DNA from: Oscillospiraceae bacterium
GTDB lineage: Bacteria > Bacillota > Clostridia > Oscillospirales > Ruminococcaceae
Length of the DNA: 64,000 bases
Direction: 5' to 3'
Assembly (NCBI GenBank): GCA_017472735.1
Contig: JAFUOD010000006.1
Location: 62,001 to 126,000 of the forward strand
Position numbers and translations under genes: made by a program. The stretch's first letter is position 1, and each line of letters starts with the position of its first letter. A model generated the notes under the pieces. The model saw nothing but the letters and a program-made list of their open reading frames with translations, was not told the DNA's origin and did no database searches. Of this stretch, positions 16,039 through 25,241 are shown piece by piece.

Positions 16039-16879
16039 ATCCCGAGCCCTTTCCGTCAAAATCGGTTATAACATAAACCGTTTTAAGCCCGTCAGCGTTT
16101 ATCGAGGGAGTAACGATTGCTGTCTTAGACAGACCGCTGGGTGCAATTTGAATATTGCTTGCCAAGCCAACCACCAAGCCCTTGGGTACAAGCCCGCTGT
16201 AGCCCGAGGTTATAACAATATCGCCGTCGCTCATTTCACACTCTAACGGAATGTATATCATTTTAATTTTTGTGTTCAGGGCAAGGTCATAATTGCCCTC
16301 GATAACGCCGGTCTCACCTGTTCTTACGCAATAAACGCCCAGCGAAATTTCGTTTGAAAGAAGGGTCGTCACCTTTGAGTAGGTATACTGAACCTCGGTA
16401 ACAAAGCCAACAAGACCGTTTGCTGTAACAACAGGGTCATAATAGCCAATACCGTCTTTTTCTCCCTTATCAATAAAGAAGGAGCCGTAAACATCGTTAG
16501 CAGTTCTGCCTATTACCGTGCAAGGCTCGCTGAATTCAATGCCCGGGTTCGACTCGCTTAAAGCAACCATCTCACGCAGGTGTTCGTTTTCCTGCTTTGT
16601 CTGAGTATAGTCAACCATTTGGGCAGTAAGCTCGGCGATCTGTTCCTTTAAAGACTGGTTTTCCTCATAATAATCCTTGGCGTTTAAAAGCATATCGAAC
16701 GCTGAGCTTATTGAAGAGGTTACCTTTTGAGTGACCTTTTGAACAGGTGCAAAAACCGCACCTAAAGCCGATGAAACAACTGTTGAGGAAGACACGGCGG
16801 CGTAAATCATTATGCCGACGACAAGTGCAAGAATGCAGATAATTATTTTAAATTTTTTCGAAGAGAAAAATTCCTTCAT
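16028..16879 (-). CDS. mreC: Rod shape-determining protein MreC
   Basis: 283 residues: N-terminal membrane anchor (residues 11-33), coiled coil at about 65-105 (NQSLKEQIAELTAQMV), then a beta-rich domain containing VIGRTANDVYGSFFIDKGEKDGI and DIVITSGYSGLVPKGLVVG, both typical of MreC. It links PBPs to MreB outside the membrane. SD AAAGGAG lies upstream. Overlaps mreD, supporting coupled translation. Confidence 0.95.
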   Translation of the reverse strand: MKEFFSSKKFKIIICILALVVGIMIYAAVSSSTVVSSALGAVFAPVQKVTQKVTSSISSAFDMLLNAKDYYEENQSLKEQIAELTAQMVDYTQTKQENEHLREMVALSESNPGIEFSEPCTVIGRTANDVYGSFFIDKGEKDGIGYYDPVVTANGLVGFVTEVQYTYSKVTTLLSNEISLGVYCVRTGETGVIEGNYDLALNTKIKMIYIPLECEMSDGDIVITSGYSGLVPKGLVVGLASNIQIAPSGLSKTAIVTPSINADGLKTVYVITDFDGKGSGYEE

Positions 16880-16916
16880 CTTCTTAGGTCACTCCTTTCG
16901 TGCAGATTTTTGTGCC

Positions 16917-16962
16917 GCCTCCCTTATTTTAAGGGAGGTGTCAGCGAAGCTGACGGAGGGAT
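16917..16962. repeat. GGGAGG-type hairpin repeat between mreB and mreC
   Basis: GCCTCCCTTATTTTAAGGGAGG hairpin, then TGTCAGCGAAGCTGACGGAGGGAT, which contains a second hairpin CAGC-GAA-GCTG. Same family as 22.17, 25.19, 44.33, 47.67 and 59.92 kb. The rest of the 187-base mreB-mreC gap shows a small CAGCGATGAGCCATCGC-like inverted repeat and nothing else. Confidence 0.85.
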
Positions 16963-17066
16963 AAAAAAGCGATGGCTCATCGCTGTTTTTTAAAGAATGC
17001 AGGCTGATAGAAAAACCCAGCCAAACGCCGAATTATCAGCATTTGGCAGGATAAGATCATGTTAAA

Positions 17067-18083
17067 TTAAAAATCGTTGCCGTTCAAAACATCATGAAGC
17101 TCTTCAATGTTTTCGAGCAGCTTGCCTGTTCCGTCAACAACGCAGTCAAGCGGGTTCTGGGCAATATGTACGGGAATACCTGTTTCCTCGGTAATAAGGT
17201 AGTCAAGCCCTCTCAGCTGAGCGCCGCCGCCTGCAAGAGTAATGCCTGCGTCGATAATATCAGCCGAAAGCTCTGGCGGTGTACGCTCAAGTGTTACCTT
17301 AATGGCCTCAATAATGTGAGAAAGCGGCTCGGAAAGCGCTTCTCTTATCTCCTCCGAGGAGATGGTTATATTCTCGGGCAAGCCTGTAAGCAGGTTTCTG
17401 CCCTTAATTTCCATTTCGGTGTCTTCATCGGTGGGGTAAGCCGAACCGATCTCGATCTTAATTTTTTCGGCAGTGCGTTCACCGATTAAAAGATTATATT
17501 TTCTTTTAATAAAGTTGATGATAGATAGGTCGAACTCGTCGCCAGCCATTCTTACCGAGCGGCTTGTTACAACGCCGCAAAGAGAAATCACCGCAACCTC
17601 GCTTGTGCCGCCGCCAATGTCAACTATCATCGAGCCTGTAGGCTCTTCAACAGGCAAGCCTGCACCAATAGCAGCAGCCATAGGCTCCTCTACAATAGAA
17701 ACACGCTTAGCGCCTGCACTTTCGGCAGCCTCTCTTACTGCACGTCTTTCAACAGCGGTAACACCCGAGGGTATGCAAATAATAACTCGTGCCTTAACCA
17801 AAGGGTTTTTGCCGATCGCCTTGCGGATAAATTCCTGAAGCATGGCAGTCGTCATGTCAAAATCGGCAATAACACCGTCTTTAAGAGGGCGCACTGCGCG
17901 GATAGAGCCGGGGGTACGGCCGATGATGTTCTTAGCCTCCTGACCTACGTATCTTACAGCGTCGGTCTTGGTGTCAACCGCAACAACCGAAGGCTCGCGG
18001 ATGATGATTCCCTTGCCCTTTGCAAACACCAAAGTGTTAGCGGTGCCAAGGTCGATTCCTATATCTTTTTTAAACAAAGCCAT
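17067..18083 (-). CDS. mreB: Rod shape-determining actin homologue MreB
   Basis: Actin-like ATPase that forms membrane-bound filaments guiding lateral wall synthesis. 338 residues with phosphate-1 [13 protein letters not shown], phosphate-2 [16 protein letters not shown] near residue 155, the adenosine motif [14 protein letters not shown] near residue 290, and connect motifs. ATG 18083 ([11 protein letters not shown]) has GGAGG 11-12 bases upstream; a TTG at 18104 is the only longer start. First gene of the mre operon. Paralogues Mbl/MreBH cannot be distinguished, but the mreCD neighbours favour MreB. Confidence 0.96.
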   Translation of the reverse strand: MALFKKDIGIDLGTANTLVFAKGKGIIIREPSVVAVDTKTDAVRYVGQEAKNIIGRTPGSIRAVRPLKDGVIADFDMTTAMLQEFIRKAIGKNPLVKARVIICIPSGVTAVERRAVREAAESAGAKRVSIVEEPMAAAIGAGLPVEEPTGSMIVDIGGGTSEVAVISLCGVVTSRSVRMAGDEFDLSIINFIKRKYNLLIGERTAEKIKIEIGSAYPTDEDTEMEIKGRNLLTGLPENITISSEEIREALSEPLSHIIEAIKVTLERTPPELSADIIDAGITLAGGGAQLRGLDYLITEETGIPVHIAQNPLDCVVDGTGKLLENIEELHDVLNGNDF

Positions 18084-18150
18084 GTTAAAAATATGCCTCC
18101 GCAAAAGGGAAGCACGCCTCCTTTTTTTGAAATAGTCATTATTTATTAAA

Positions 18151-18179
18151 AGTATATCACACTTTTTTTGAGGTTACAA
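18151..18179 (-). promoter_or_regulatory. Promoter of the mreBCD-mrdA operon
   Basis: Minus strand: TTGTAA (18179-18174), 17-base spacer, TATACT (18156-18151), 68 bases before the mreB start. Confidence 0.65.
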
Positions 18180-18230
18180 GGGGAAGATGTAAGAAATTTT
18201 TGGGTGAAATTTGTCGAAAAATAAAACTAA

Positions 18231-18289
18231 TCCTCCCCATAAAGGGAGGATTTTTGTACTCAATCTTCTGTAAACTCAAAGAGGTCATT
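18231..18289. repeat. 59-bp direct repeat, copy 1 (duplicated gene tail)
   Basis: This segment matches 18637-18695 with one mismatch. It contains a terminator hairpin TCCTCCCC-ATAAA-GGGAGGA and, on the minus strand, the last nine codons (NDLFEFTED) and stop of the XRE gene at 18666-18869, but here they follow an unrelated gene and are not attached to an open frame. The two copies flank the gene at 18298-18537 and are 406 bases apart. Confidence 0.92.
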
Positions 18290-18297
18290 TTTCCGCT

Positions 18298-18537
18298 TTA
18301 TTCTTCAAAAAGACTTTGGATAGGAACACCAAGAACTTTTGCTAATCCGTACAGTTCCATGTCTGTAACGGTTCGCTGTTTGTCTTCAATTCGGGAAATC
18401 GAACCTCGGCAAATATAAATAGCAAGCGTTTCAAGTTTGTTTGAAAGCATTTGCTGACTCATTCCTTTTTCAAGTCTTAATTTTCTTACATTATGACCAA
18501 TCATGTTCATGTTTTCGCCATCAATAATTCTTGCCAT
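18298..18537 (-). CDS. XRE-family (HTH_3) transcriptional regulator
   Basis: 79-residue DNA-binding protein, essentially one Cro/C1-type HTH: NVRKLRLEKGMSQQMLSNKL (helices 1-2), then SISRIEDKQRTVTDMELYGL (recognition helix region). Related in its second half to the regulator at 18884-19141 (VTDxEL block), so the two are probably paralogues. GGAGG lies 7 bases before the ATG. Its upstream region contains two TTGTC-N9-GACA palindromes, probably its own operators. The 59-bp direct repeats at both sides suggest that this gene was inserted or duplicated together with its promoter. Target and ligand unknown. Confidence 0.85.
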   Translation of the reverse strand: MARIIDGENMNMIGHNVRKLRLEKGMSQQMLSNKLETLAIYICRGSISRIEDKQRTVTDMELYGLAKVLGVPIQSLFEE

Positions 18538-18550
18538 AGTAAAACCTCCG

Positions 18551-18619
18551 TTGTCTTGACATAGGACAGTTATAATGTTATACTACGACTCGCAAATTCT
18601 TGTCTCATGACAGGACAAG
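18551..18619. promoter_or_regulatory. Two TTGTC-N9-GACA(A/G) palindromic sites
   Basis: Site 1, 18551-18569: TTGTC-TTGACATAG-GACAG. Site 2, 18599-18619: CTTGTC-TCATGACAG-GACAAG with perfect six-base arms and a TCATGA core. Same spacing in both, centres 49-50 bases apart. They lie between the start of the regulator at 18298-18537 and the end of the repeat copy at 18637-18695, as expected for autoregulatory operators. A clear -35/-10 pair for this gene was not found; TATAAC at the right distance from the start is the best -10. Confidence 0.6.
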
Positions 18620-18636
18620 AAGAAAATAAAAAATCA

Positions 18637-18695
18637 TCCTCCCTATAAAGGGAGGATTTTTGTACTCAATCTTCTGTAAACTCAAAGAGGTCATT
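18637..18695. repeat. 59-bp direct repeat, copy 2 (native gene tail)
   Basis: Terminator hairpin plus the 3' end of the XRE gene at 18666-18869. Here the coding part is continuous with the gene, so this copy is the original and 18231-18289 the duplicate. Confidence 0.92.
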
Positions 18696-18869
18696 AGGCG
18701 TGCAATTAAACAGCAAACACATAGTTTCAATGTTTTCGTAACGAATTGACTTTGTTTCGTTGTTTATCATTTTGCTGAAGTTCTGGTAGCTCATGCCAAG
18801 CTGTTTGTAAAGCCAGTACTTTGTCTTGCCATTTTCGGCGAGCAACTCTTTTACTCGTAATTTAATCAT
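18666..18869 (-). CDS. Small XRE-family (HTH_26 type) regulator
   Basis: 67-residue Cro/C1-type HTH protein: MIKLRVKELLAENGKTKYWL, then GMSYQNFSKMINNETKSIRY (helix-turn-helix) and a C-terminal CLLFNCTPNDLFEFTED typical of the small HTH_26 class found on mobile elements. GGAG lies 11 bases before the ATG. It starts 14 bases after the stop of the next regulator, so the two form an operon. A terminator follows directly. Confidence 0.85.
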   Translation of the reverse strand: MIKLRVKELLAENGKTKYWLYKQLGMSYQNFSKMINNETKSIRYENIETMCLLFNCTPNDLFEFTED

Positions 18870-18883
18870 AAGATACGTCTCCG

Positions 18884-19141
18884 TTAATCTTCTTTCCTAA
18901 GCAGCCAATCAACGGATACGTTTAATATTTCTGCTATGGCTTTCAGCTCAATATCGGTTACAGGTCGCTTTTGACCTTCCAAAAGTGAAAGAGCAGGTGT
19001 ACTCATGTCGATGCCTGCTAACTGTAATTTTGCAAGCAATTCAATTTGTTTCATGCCTAATGCTTTTCGTGCTTCGGTAACCCGTGCGCCGATTATGTTT
19101 CTGTCTCCAAGTTTCAGCTTTCTTGGTTTCAAATTGCTCAC
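18884..19141 (-). CDS. XRE-family transcriptional regulator, divergent from the SLOG gene
   Basis: About 82-85 residues with a Cro/C1-type HTH: RVTEARKALGMKQIELLAKL, then ALSLLEGQKRPVTDIELKAI and the common ending ILNVSVDWLLRKED. The open frame starts with GTG 19141, but GGGAG lies only 7 bases before an in-frame TTG at 19132, which is the likelier start. It is divergent from the SLOG gene at 19244, and the shared gap contains two copies of a palindrome; this regulator is the natural candidate to bind them, in the manner of a phage-type repressor. That link is inferred from position. Confidence 0.85.
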   Translation of the reverse strand: MSNLKPRKLKLGDRNIIGARVTEARKALGMKQIELLAKLQLAGIDMSTPALSLLEGQKRPVTDIELKAIAEILNVSVDWLLRKED

Positions 19142-19174
19142 TCCCTTTCGACATAATTATATGACGATAAAGGA

Positions 19175-19227
19175 TTGATATATTTGGTATTACCAAATAT
19201 AATATAATAAATTTAGTATTACCAAAT
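19175..19227 (+). promoter_or_regulatory. SLOG-gene promoter overlapped by two palindromic operators
   Basis: TTGATA (19175-19180), 17-base spacer, TATAAT (19198-19203). Operator 1 is a perfect 21-base palindrome at 19180-19200 (ATATTTGGTA, one central T, and its exact complement) lying between -35 and -10. Operator 2 at 19211-19227 (ATTTAGTA-T-TACCAAAT, one mismatch) covers the expected start point. Centres are 29 bases apart. A bound protein would block RNA polymerase. Confidence 0.85.
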
Positions 19228-19243
19228 AAAAGGAGGTGATTAC

Positions 19244-19711
19244 ATGAAAGATAAAACTTGTTGTTTCACAGGGCACAGAGATATTCCGCCGCAGGAAGTT
19301 AAAAAGGTAAAGGCACTTTTGCTGTTCACCATTGAAAAGCTCATTGAACGAGGCGTTGTGTTTTACGGCTCGGGCGGTGCGCTGGGGTTCGATACCTTAG
19401 CGGCGCAGGCTGTGCTTGAGCTTAAAGAAAAATATCCGCAAATAAAGCTTATAATGGTATACCCTTGCAAAGACCAGACCGCATTTTGGAACGAAAAAGA
19501 CATAGCCGAATATAACCGCATAAAAGCCGCTTGTGACAAGGTAGTTTATACCTCGGAAAAATATGATAAAGCATGCATGTTCAAGCGCAACAGACATTTG
19601 GTTAACCACAGCGGCTACTGCGTTTGCTACTTAAAAAAGCCAAGCGGCGGCACGGCTTATACTGTTAATTATGCAAAAGACAACGGACTGGCAATTATCA
19701 ACATTGCATAA
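19244..19711 (+). CDS. SLOG family protein (DUF1273 / YpsA-like)
   Basis: 155-residue protein of the SLOG superfamily: N-terminal CCFTGHRDIPP, then YGSGGALGFDTLAAQA near residue 45 (the GxGxG-D motif of the nucleotide-binding Rossmann-like fold), IMVYPCKDQ and a C-terminal LKKPSGGTAYTVNYAK. SLOG proteins are thought to bind nucleotides or nucleotide-derived ligands, and some occur in anti-phage or plasmid systems; no function is proven for this subgroup. SD AAAGGAGGTGAT is very strong. It is controlled by a tight promoter-operator, which suggests a product made only on demand. No typical effector gene (nuclease, membrane pore) is adjacent. Confidence 0.85.
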   Translation: MKDKTCCFTGHRDIPPQEVKKVKALLLFTIEKLIERGVVFYGSGGALGFDTLAAQAVLELKEKYPQIKLIMVYPCKDQTAFWNEKDIAEYNRIKAACDKVVYTSEKYDKACMFKRNRHLVNHSGYCVCYLKKPSGGTAYTVNYAKDNGLAIINIA

Positions 19712-19742
19712 AGCACAAAATCTCACTTTTTTGGTTTTGCTA

Positions 19743-19771
19743 TTGACTTATTTCACTAATTAATCTAAAAT
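19743..19771 (+). promoter_or_regulatory. Promoter of glyS
   Basis: TTGACT (19743-19748), 17-base spacer, TAAAAT (19766-19771), 39 bases before the glyS ATG. No T-box core (GGTGG..ACC) is seen in the short leader. Confidence 0.75.
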
Positions 19772-19809
19772 AATATTTTGAACGAATATTCCCGAAAGGA
19801 AGAATTATA

Positions 19810-21192
19810 ATGGACAACACCAAAAAGACACTTGATAAAATCGTTGCACTTTGCAATGGCAGAGGTTTCATCTTCCAGGGCAGCGACATTTACGGCGGCC
19901 TTGCCAACACATGGGACTACGGTCCTCTTGGCTCTCGCTTAAAAAACAACGTTAAAGACACATGGCGAAAGAGATTTATTCAGGAGCGCCCCAACTCTTA
20001 TGAAGTTGACGCCGACATTTTAATGCACCCCCGTGTATGGGAGGCATCCGGTCACGTAGCATCGTTTAGCGACCCCTTGTTGGACTGCAAGGAATGTAAA
20101 ATGCGTCACAGAGCCGATAACCTTATCGACGACTTCGACCCCAACGCTCACGCTGACGGCATGACCAAGGAAGAAATGTTCCAGTATATCAAGGATCATT
20201 CCATTCCCTGCCCCAAATGCGGCAAGCACAACTTTACCGATATCCGTGAGTTCAACCTCATGTTCCAGACCTTCAGAGGCGTTACAAACGACTCGAAATC
20301 TATCATCTATCTCCGTCCCGAAAACGCACAGGGCGAATATGTTAACTATCTTAATGTTCAGCGCTCAATGCGTGCAAAGCTGCCTTTCTCGATCGGTCAG
20401 ATAGGTAAAGCTTTCAGAAACGAGATCACCCCCGGTAAGTTCACATTCAGAACCATTGAGTTTGAACAGATGGAATTCCAGACCTTCTGTAAAGAGGGCA
20501 CCGACACCGAACTTTACGATTACTTTAAGGAATACGGCAAGAAGTATTATGAAGACCTTGGTATCCCCGCAGAGCACTTAAGATTCCACGACCACGAAAA
20601 GCTTGCGCACTATGCTAAGGCTGCCTGCGATATCGAATTCTTGTTCCCCTCTATCGGCTGGGGCGAAATAAACGGCACTCATAACCGCACAAACTTCGAC
20701 CTTACCCGCCACCAGGAATACTCGGGCGCTAAGATGGAATACCTCGACCCGGAAACCAACGAAAGATATATTCCTTTCATCATCGAATCGACCTATGGCC
20801 TTGATAGAACAGTTCTTGCCCTTTTGTGCGAGGCTTATGACGAAGAAGTGCTTGACGCCGAGAAGAACGACGTAAGAACCGTTTTGCACCTTAACCCTGC
20901 AATCGCGCCTTATAAGTGTGCAGTTTTGCCTCTTTCCAAAAAGCTCTCGGGCGAGGCTATGAAGGTTTACGAAAAGCTTTCAAAGAAGTTTATGACCGAC
21001 TTTGACGAAACCGGCTCTATAGGCAAGAGATACCGCCGTGAGGACGAGATCGGCACACCTTGGTGCATCACCTTCGACTTTGATTCGTTAGAGGACGGCT
21101 GTGTAACAGTTCGTGACCGTGACACCATGGAACAGGTAAGAATGCCTATTGACGAGCTTGAAAGCTACATCAGCGCAAGAATTGAATTTTAA
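19810..21192 (+). CDS. glyS: Glycyl-tRNA synthetase, dimeric (alpha2) type
   Basis: Charges tRNA-Gly. The 460-residue single-chain enzyme is of the archaeal/eukaryotic-like alpha2 class found in many Firmicutes, not the bacterial alpha2-beta2 class. It shows [11 protein letters not shown] at the N-terminus, motif 1 around [20 protein letters not shown], motif 2 [20 protein letters not shown], motif 3 [18 protein letters not shown], and a C-terminal anticodon domain (CAVLPLSKK). Four Cys at about 95-140 (CKEC, CPKC) may bind zinc. SD GAAAGGAAG. Single gene with its own promoter and terminator. Confidence 0.96.
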   Translation: MDNTKKTLDKIVALCNGRGFIFQGSDIYGGLANTWDYGPLGSRLKNNVKDTWRKRFIQERPNSYEVDADILMHPRVWEASGHVASFSDPLLDCKECKMRHRADNLIDDFDPNAHADGMTKEEMFQYIKDHSIPCPKCGKHNFTDIREFNLMFQTFRGVTNDSKSIIYLRPENAQGEYVNYLNVQRSMRAKLPFSIGQIGKAFRNEITPGKFTFRTIEFEQMEFQTFCKEGTDTELYDYFKEYGKKYYEDLGIPAEHLRFHDHEKLAHYAKAACDIEFLFPSIGWGEINGTHNRTNFDLTRHQEYSGAKMEYLDPETNERYIPFIIESTYGLDRTVLALLCEAYDEEVLDAEKNDVRTVLHLNPAIAPYKCAVLPLSKKLSGEAMKVYEKLSKKFMTDFDETGSIGKRYRREDEIGTPWCITFDFDSLEDGCVTVRDRDTMEQVRMPIDELESYISARIEF

Positions 21193-21208
21193 TTAAACGC
21201 ATAAAATT

Positions 21209-21240
21209 AAGGCTATGGAGATAATCCATAGCCTTTTTAT
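21209..21240 (+). terminator. Terminator of glyS
   Basis: AAGGCTATGG-AGATAAT-CCATAGCCTT followed by TTTATTTT. Confidence 0.92.
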
Positions 21241-21250
21241 TTTGCTTGAT

Positions 21251-21994
21251 TTACAGTTTTACCGAAACCTCGCCCGAAGAAAGCGCCAGCACACCCTGCG
21301 AGGTTTTTATAATCAACCTTGCTTCATCGTCAATGCAGATTGCGGTTGCAGGCAGTGTGCCGTCGTTAGTAATAATCTCAATCTGCTTACCGTCAAGAAT
21401 ACTTCTTTGTTTATATTCGTCCATAAAACGGTTGGGGTTAAAGTCAGCCAATATCTCATCAAGCTCTAAAAGTACCTCTTGCAAAAGGGCAAGGCGAAGG
21501 GCTTCATCGCACTCATCAAAAATTGCAGAGGCTGTGTTTTTAATCTCATCGGGGAAGCCGCCCTTGGGCGCTGTTAAGTTAATACCTATGCCTATAACCG
21601 CATAATTGAGGATACCCTTTTCAAAATCGCATTTGGTCTCGGTTAAAATGCCGGCGGCCTTTTTGCCCTCGATATAAATATCGTTTACCCATTTAATGCC
21701 GCAGGTTTTGCCGCAAACACGCTCGATAGCGTGCACGCAAGCAACTGCAACTGCAGGGGTGAGGTAGTTCAAGCTGTCAAGCAAAACACCTTTACGCATA
21801 AGCACCGACATATAAAGCCCTGTGCCCTTTGGACTGTAAAAGCTTTTGCCGCGGCGCCCTCTGCCGCCTGTTTGACTGCGGGCAATAACAACAGTTTTAT
21901 CTTTTTCGCCCTGCTTAGCACGCTCGAAAAGCAGTGTGTTTGTCGATTCTAAGCTGTCGTATTCATAAATTTTATAGCCAAAAAGTTCTTGCAC
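21251..21994 (-). CDS. birA: Biotin--[acetyl-CoA-carboxylase] ligase (no DNA-binding domain)
   Basis: Attaches biotin, via biotinyl-AMP, to carboxylase carrier domains. About 247 residues with the catalytic GRGRRGKSFYSPKGTGLYMS motif (biotinyl-AMP loop), KWVNDIYI and GIGINLT, and a short C-terminal SH3-like domain. The N-terminal winged-helix repressor domain of E. coli BirA is missing, so it should be a pure ligase. The best start is GTG 21994, with AAAGAGG 8 bases upstream. The longer ATG at 22018 falls inside the predicted -10 hexamer, so it cannot be used from that promoter. Confidence 0.9.
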   Translation of the reverse strand: MQELFGYKIYEYDSLESTNTLLFERAKQGEKDKTVVIARSQTGGRGRRGKSFYSPKGTGLYMSVLMRKGVLLDSLNYLTPAVAVACVHAIERVCGKTCGIKWVNDIYIEGKKAAGILTETKCDFEKGILNYAVIGIGINLTAPKGGFPDEIKNTASAIFDECDEALRLALLQEVLLELDEILADFNPNRFMDEYKQRSILDGKQIEIITNDGTLPATAICIDDEARLIIKTSQGVLALSSGEVSVKL

Positions 21995-22016
21995 AGCTCT
22001 CACCTCTTTTAAAAAC

Positions 22017-22045
22017 ATGATAATCTTTTTAAGGCGATTTGTCAA
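22017..22045 (-). promoter_or_regulatory. Promoter of birA
   Basis: Minus strand: TTGACA (22045-22040), 17-base spacer, TATCAT (22022-22017). Implies a very short 5' leader and supports the GTG start at 21994. Confidence 0.7.
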
Positions 22046-22170
22046 TGTTTCGATTACTATGTGTAATATCTATAAGCGATTATACAGATTGTGTATAATA
22101 TCACTGTTACATTAAGTAATATTTTAATTGATTATTACCAATAGTTATGCCATGCTATGATGGTTTAGCC

Positions 22171-22258
22171 TGCCTCCCTTTGTTAAAGGGAGGTGGCGCC
22201 GAAGGCGACGGTGGGATCAGCATAAACGCACTTTGGTTTTAATCCCTCAATCAGCTTC
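22171..22258. repeat. GGGAGG-type hairpin repeat between birA promoter and guaB end
   Basis: GCCTCCCTTTGTTAAAGGGAGG then TGGCGCCGAAGGCGACGGTGGGAT, and about 30 bases later a decayed inverse copy, AATCCCTCAATCAGCTTCG. Same paired arrangement as at 10.73-10.85 kb. Confidence 0.8.
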
Positions 22259-22264
22259 GTTGTA

Positions 22265-22301
22265 CAAAAAAGCACCCGCCTTTTTCGGGCGAGTGCTTTA
22301 G
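22265..22301 (-). terminator. Terminator of guaB
   Basis: AGCACCCGCC-TTTTT-CGGGCGAGTGCT, with an A run at 22265-22270 that is a T run on the minus strand, directly after the guaB stop. Confidence 0.9.
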
Positions 22302-22308
22302 CTTTATT

Positions 22309-23808
<1,500 letters not shown>

Positions 23809-23819
23809 TTATTTCATCT

Positions 23820-23848
23820 ATTTTACTATAAATTAATGCTTTAGTCAA
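23820..23848 (-). promoter_or_regulatory. Promoter of guaB
   Basis: Minus strand: TTGACT (23848-23843), 17-base spacer, TAAAAT (23825-23820), 33 bases before the ATG. No purine riboswitch fits in the short leader. Confidence 0.75.
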
Positions 23849-23860
23849 CACATAATAAAC

Positions 23861-23896
23861 GCCGTGCAGGTCGAAAAATATCAACACCCGCACGGC
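23861..23896 (-). terminator. Possible terminator of the xylanase gene
   Basis: GCCGTGC ... GCACGGC with a loop of about 22 bases, just after the xylanase stop. No clean T run, so a weak call. Confidence 0.45.
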
Positions 23897-23904
23897 AAAT
23901 TTGT

Positions 23905-24959
23905 TTAAAACTGTGTAATTCTAAGCAAAGCTTCCTTGGGCTGATAGTTTTCATCAAACAGCAAAGCAGGATTTCTGAGTCCTTCTCTGTTCTTAAAGCT
24001 GTTAAGCCAAGAATGCTTATCCGAAACTCCCCACAAAGTTACGTTTTCAATAACGCCTTTATACTGGCGGAAGAGCGCAAACATTTTTTCATAAACATCG
24101 GCAGCCTTAGCCAATGTTTCATCCGAAACAGGTTTAGGGTCCTTATCTCCCCACTTTAAGCAGTTAACATCCATTTCGGTAACATGAATTTTAAGTCCAA
24201 GCTTAGCATAATTTTCATAGCAACGCTTGATCTGGTCAAATTCCTCATCGGTCATGTGTGCGCTGATGTGGCACTGGCAGCCGATAACGTCAACCAAACC
24301 TCTTTCTTTTAACGAGGATACAAGCTTTAAAATGCTCTGGTGCTTATGGGGTACCCATTCGTTGTAATCGTTGCACACCAAGGGAATACCCGGCAAATAT
24401 TCTCTTGCCAAGCCGTAAAGTGTAAAAAGATAGTCCTCGCCAAATGCCTTTTTATAAACGGTTTCACGCAGGTAAAGACCGTTTTTATCGTCGCAGGCTT
24501 CGTTTACAGCGTCCCAGCACGAAACCTTGGGGAAATGCTTTGCAACAAACTTGTAATGCTCGACGGTGTTTGCCATAAGCTCATCGGGTGTGAGCTGTTC
24601 AAACATGCCCATTGGGTAAGAGCCGTGCCACGAAAGGCAGTGACCTCTTATCTTAATGCCGTTATCAATTGCAAAGTTATAAAGCTTATCGGCAGCGGCG
24701 GTATCAAGCACGGTATTGGGATGAACATATTCCTCTTTATCGGTAATTTCGGGCCACTTAATCTCCTCCCACTTCATACCGGGTCTGAAACGAGGGCGTT
24801 CATAGTTGTGCTTATGAAGTCCCATGTACTTCATTCGTTTTCTGCAGTAATCGAATTGAAGTGAGTCTTGATGGTTTCAGCCCCCTCCTCAAGCCAATGT
24901 GCAGCAACAGCAGCGCCAACGTCAAAATAATCCTTGTAAGCTTGCTTTAATGTTAACAT
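23905..24959 (-). pseudogene. GH10 endo-1,4-beta-xylanase split by a one-base frameshift
   Basis: Two frames together give one GH10 enzyme. The 5' part, 24959-24831, encodes 42 residues from MLTLKQAYKDYF to HFNSITAENE and stops; the 3' part starts at an ATG overlapping that stop (ATGA, 24834-24831) and continues MKYMGLHKHNYERPRFRPGM for 309 residues. In GH10 enzymes the motif reads FNSITxENEMK without a break, so one A is missing at GAATGAAG. Downstream, everything needed is intact: WHGSYPMGM, acid/base Glu in WDAVNEA, nucleophile Glu in HVTEMDVN, and LWGVSDKHSWL. GGAGG lies upstream of the first ATG. It would cut xylan inside the chain; no signal peptide is seen, so an intracellular xylo-oligosaccharide hydrolase is likely. 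It may be a pseudogene, a sequencing error, or a coupled two-piece enzyme. Confidence 0.85.
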
Positions 24960-25007
24960 AGTGTTCCTCCTGTCTGTATATATGTTTTTTGAACCGAAGT
25001 AAATGTG

Positions 25008-25236
25008 GATGCGCCGACGTCTGTAGGCTGCCGCCTGCAAAGGCGAGTAGCCGAAAGGTGGAGGCGCGGGTGCCACGCTCGGCACGAAACGCCGCTGCGC
25101 CCTCGGCGCCGTCCCACGCCTCGCACTTGCGCCCAAAGTAAGTGCGAATTAAAAACTTTTGTGCATATATAAGTTATCAGAGGGTGCTATATCCCTCCGT
25201 CAGCTTCGCTGATACCTCCCTTAAAATAAGGGAGGC
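25008..25236. repeat. Two different intergenic repeats between xylanase and serS
   Basis: 25008-25140 is a GC-rich block containing GCCACGCTCGGCACG and CCCACGCCTCGCACTTGCGCC, matching the block at 57.43 kb. 25190-25236 is a GGGAGG-family copy in reverse (ATCCCTCCGTCAGCTTCGCTGAT, then ACCTCCCTTAAAATAAGGGAGGC), beginning 6 bases after the serS stop. No gene seen in this 280-base gap. Confidence 0.8.
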
Positions 25237-25241
25237 TGTTA

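Noticed and set aside
18200..19711. XRE/SLOG cluster as a prophage or integrated element
   Set aside because: No integrase, transposase, att-like ends or phage structural genes; only small regulators and one SLOG gene are present.
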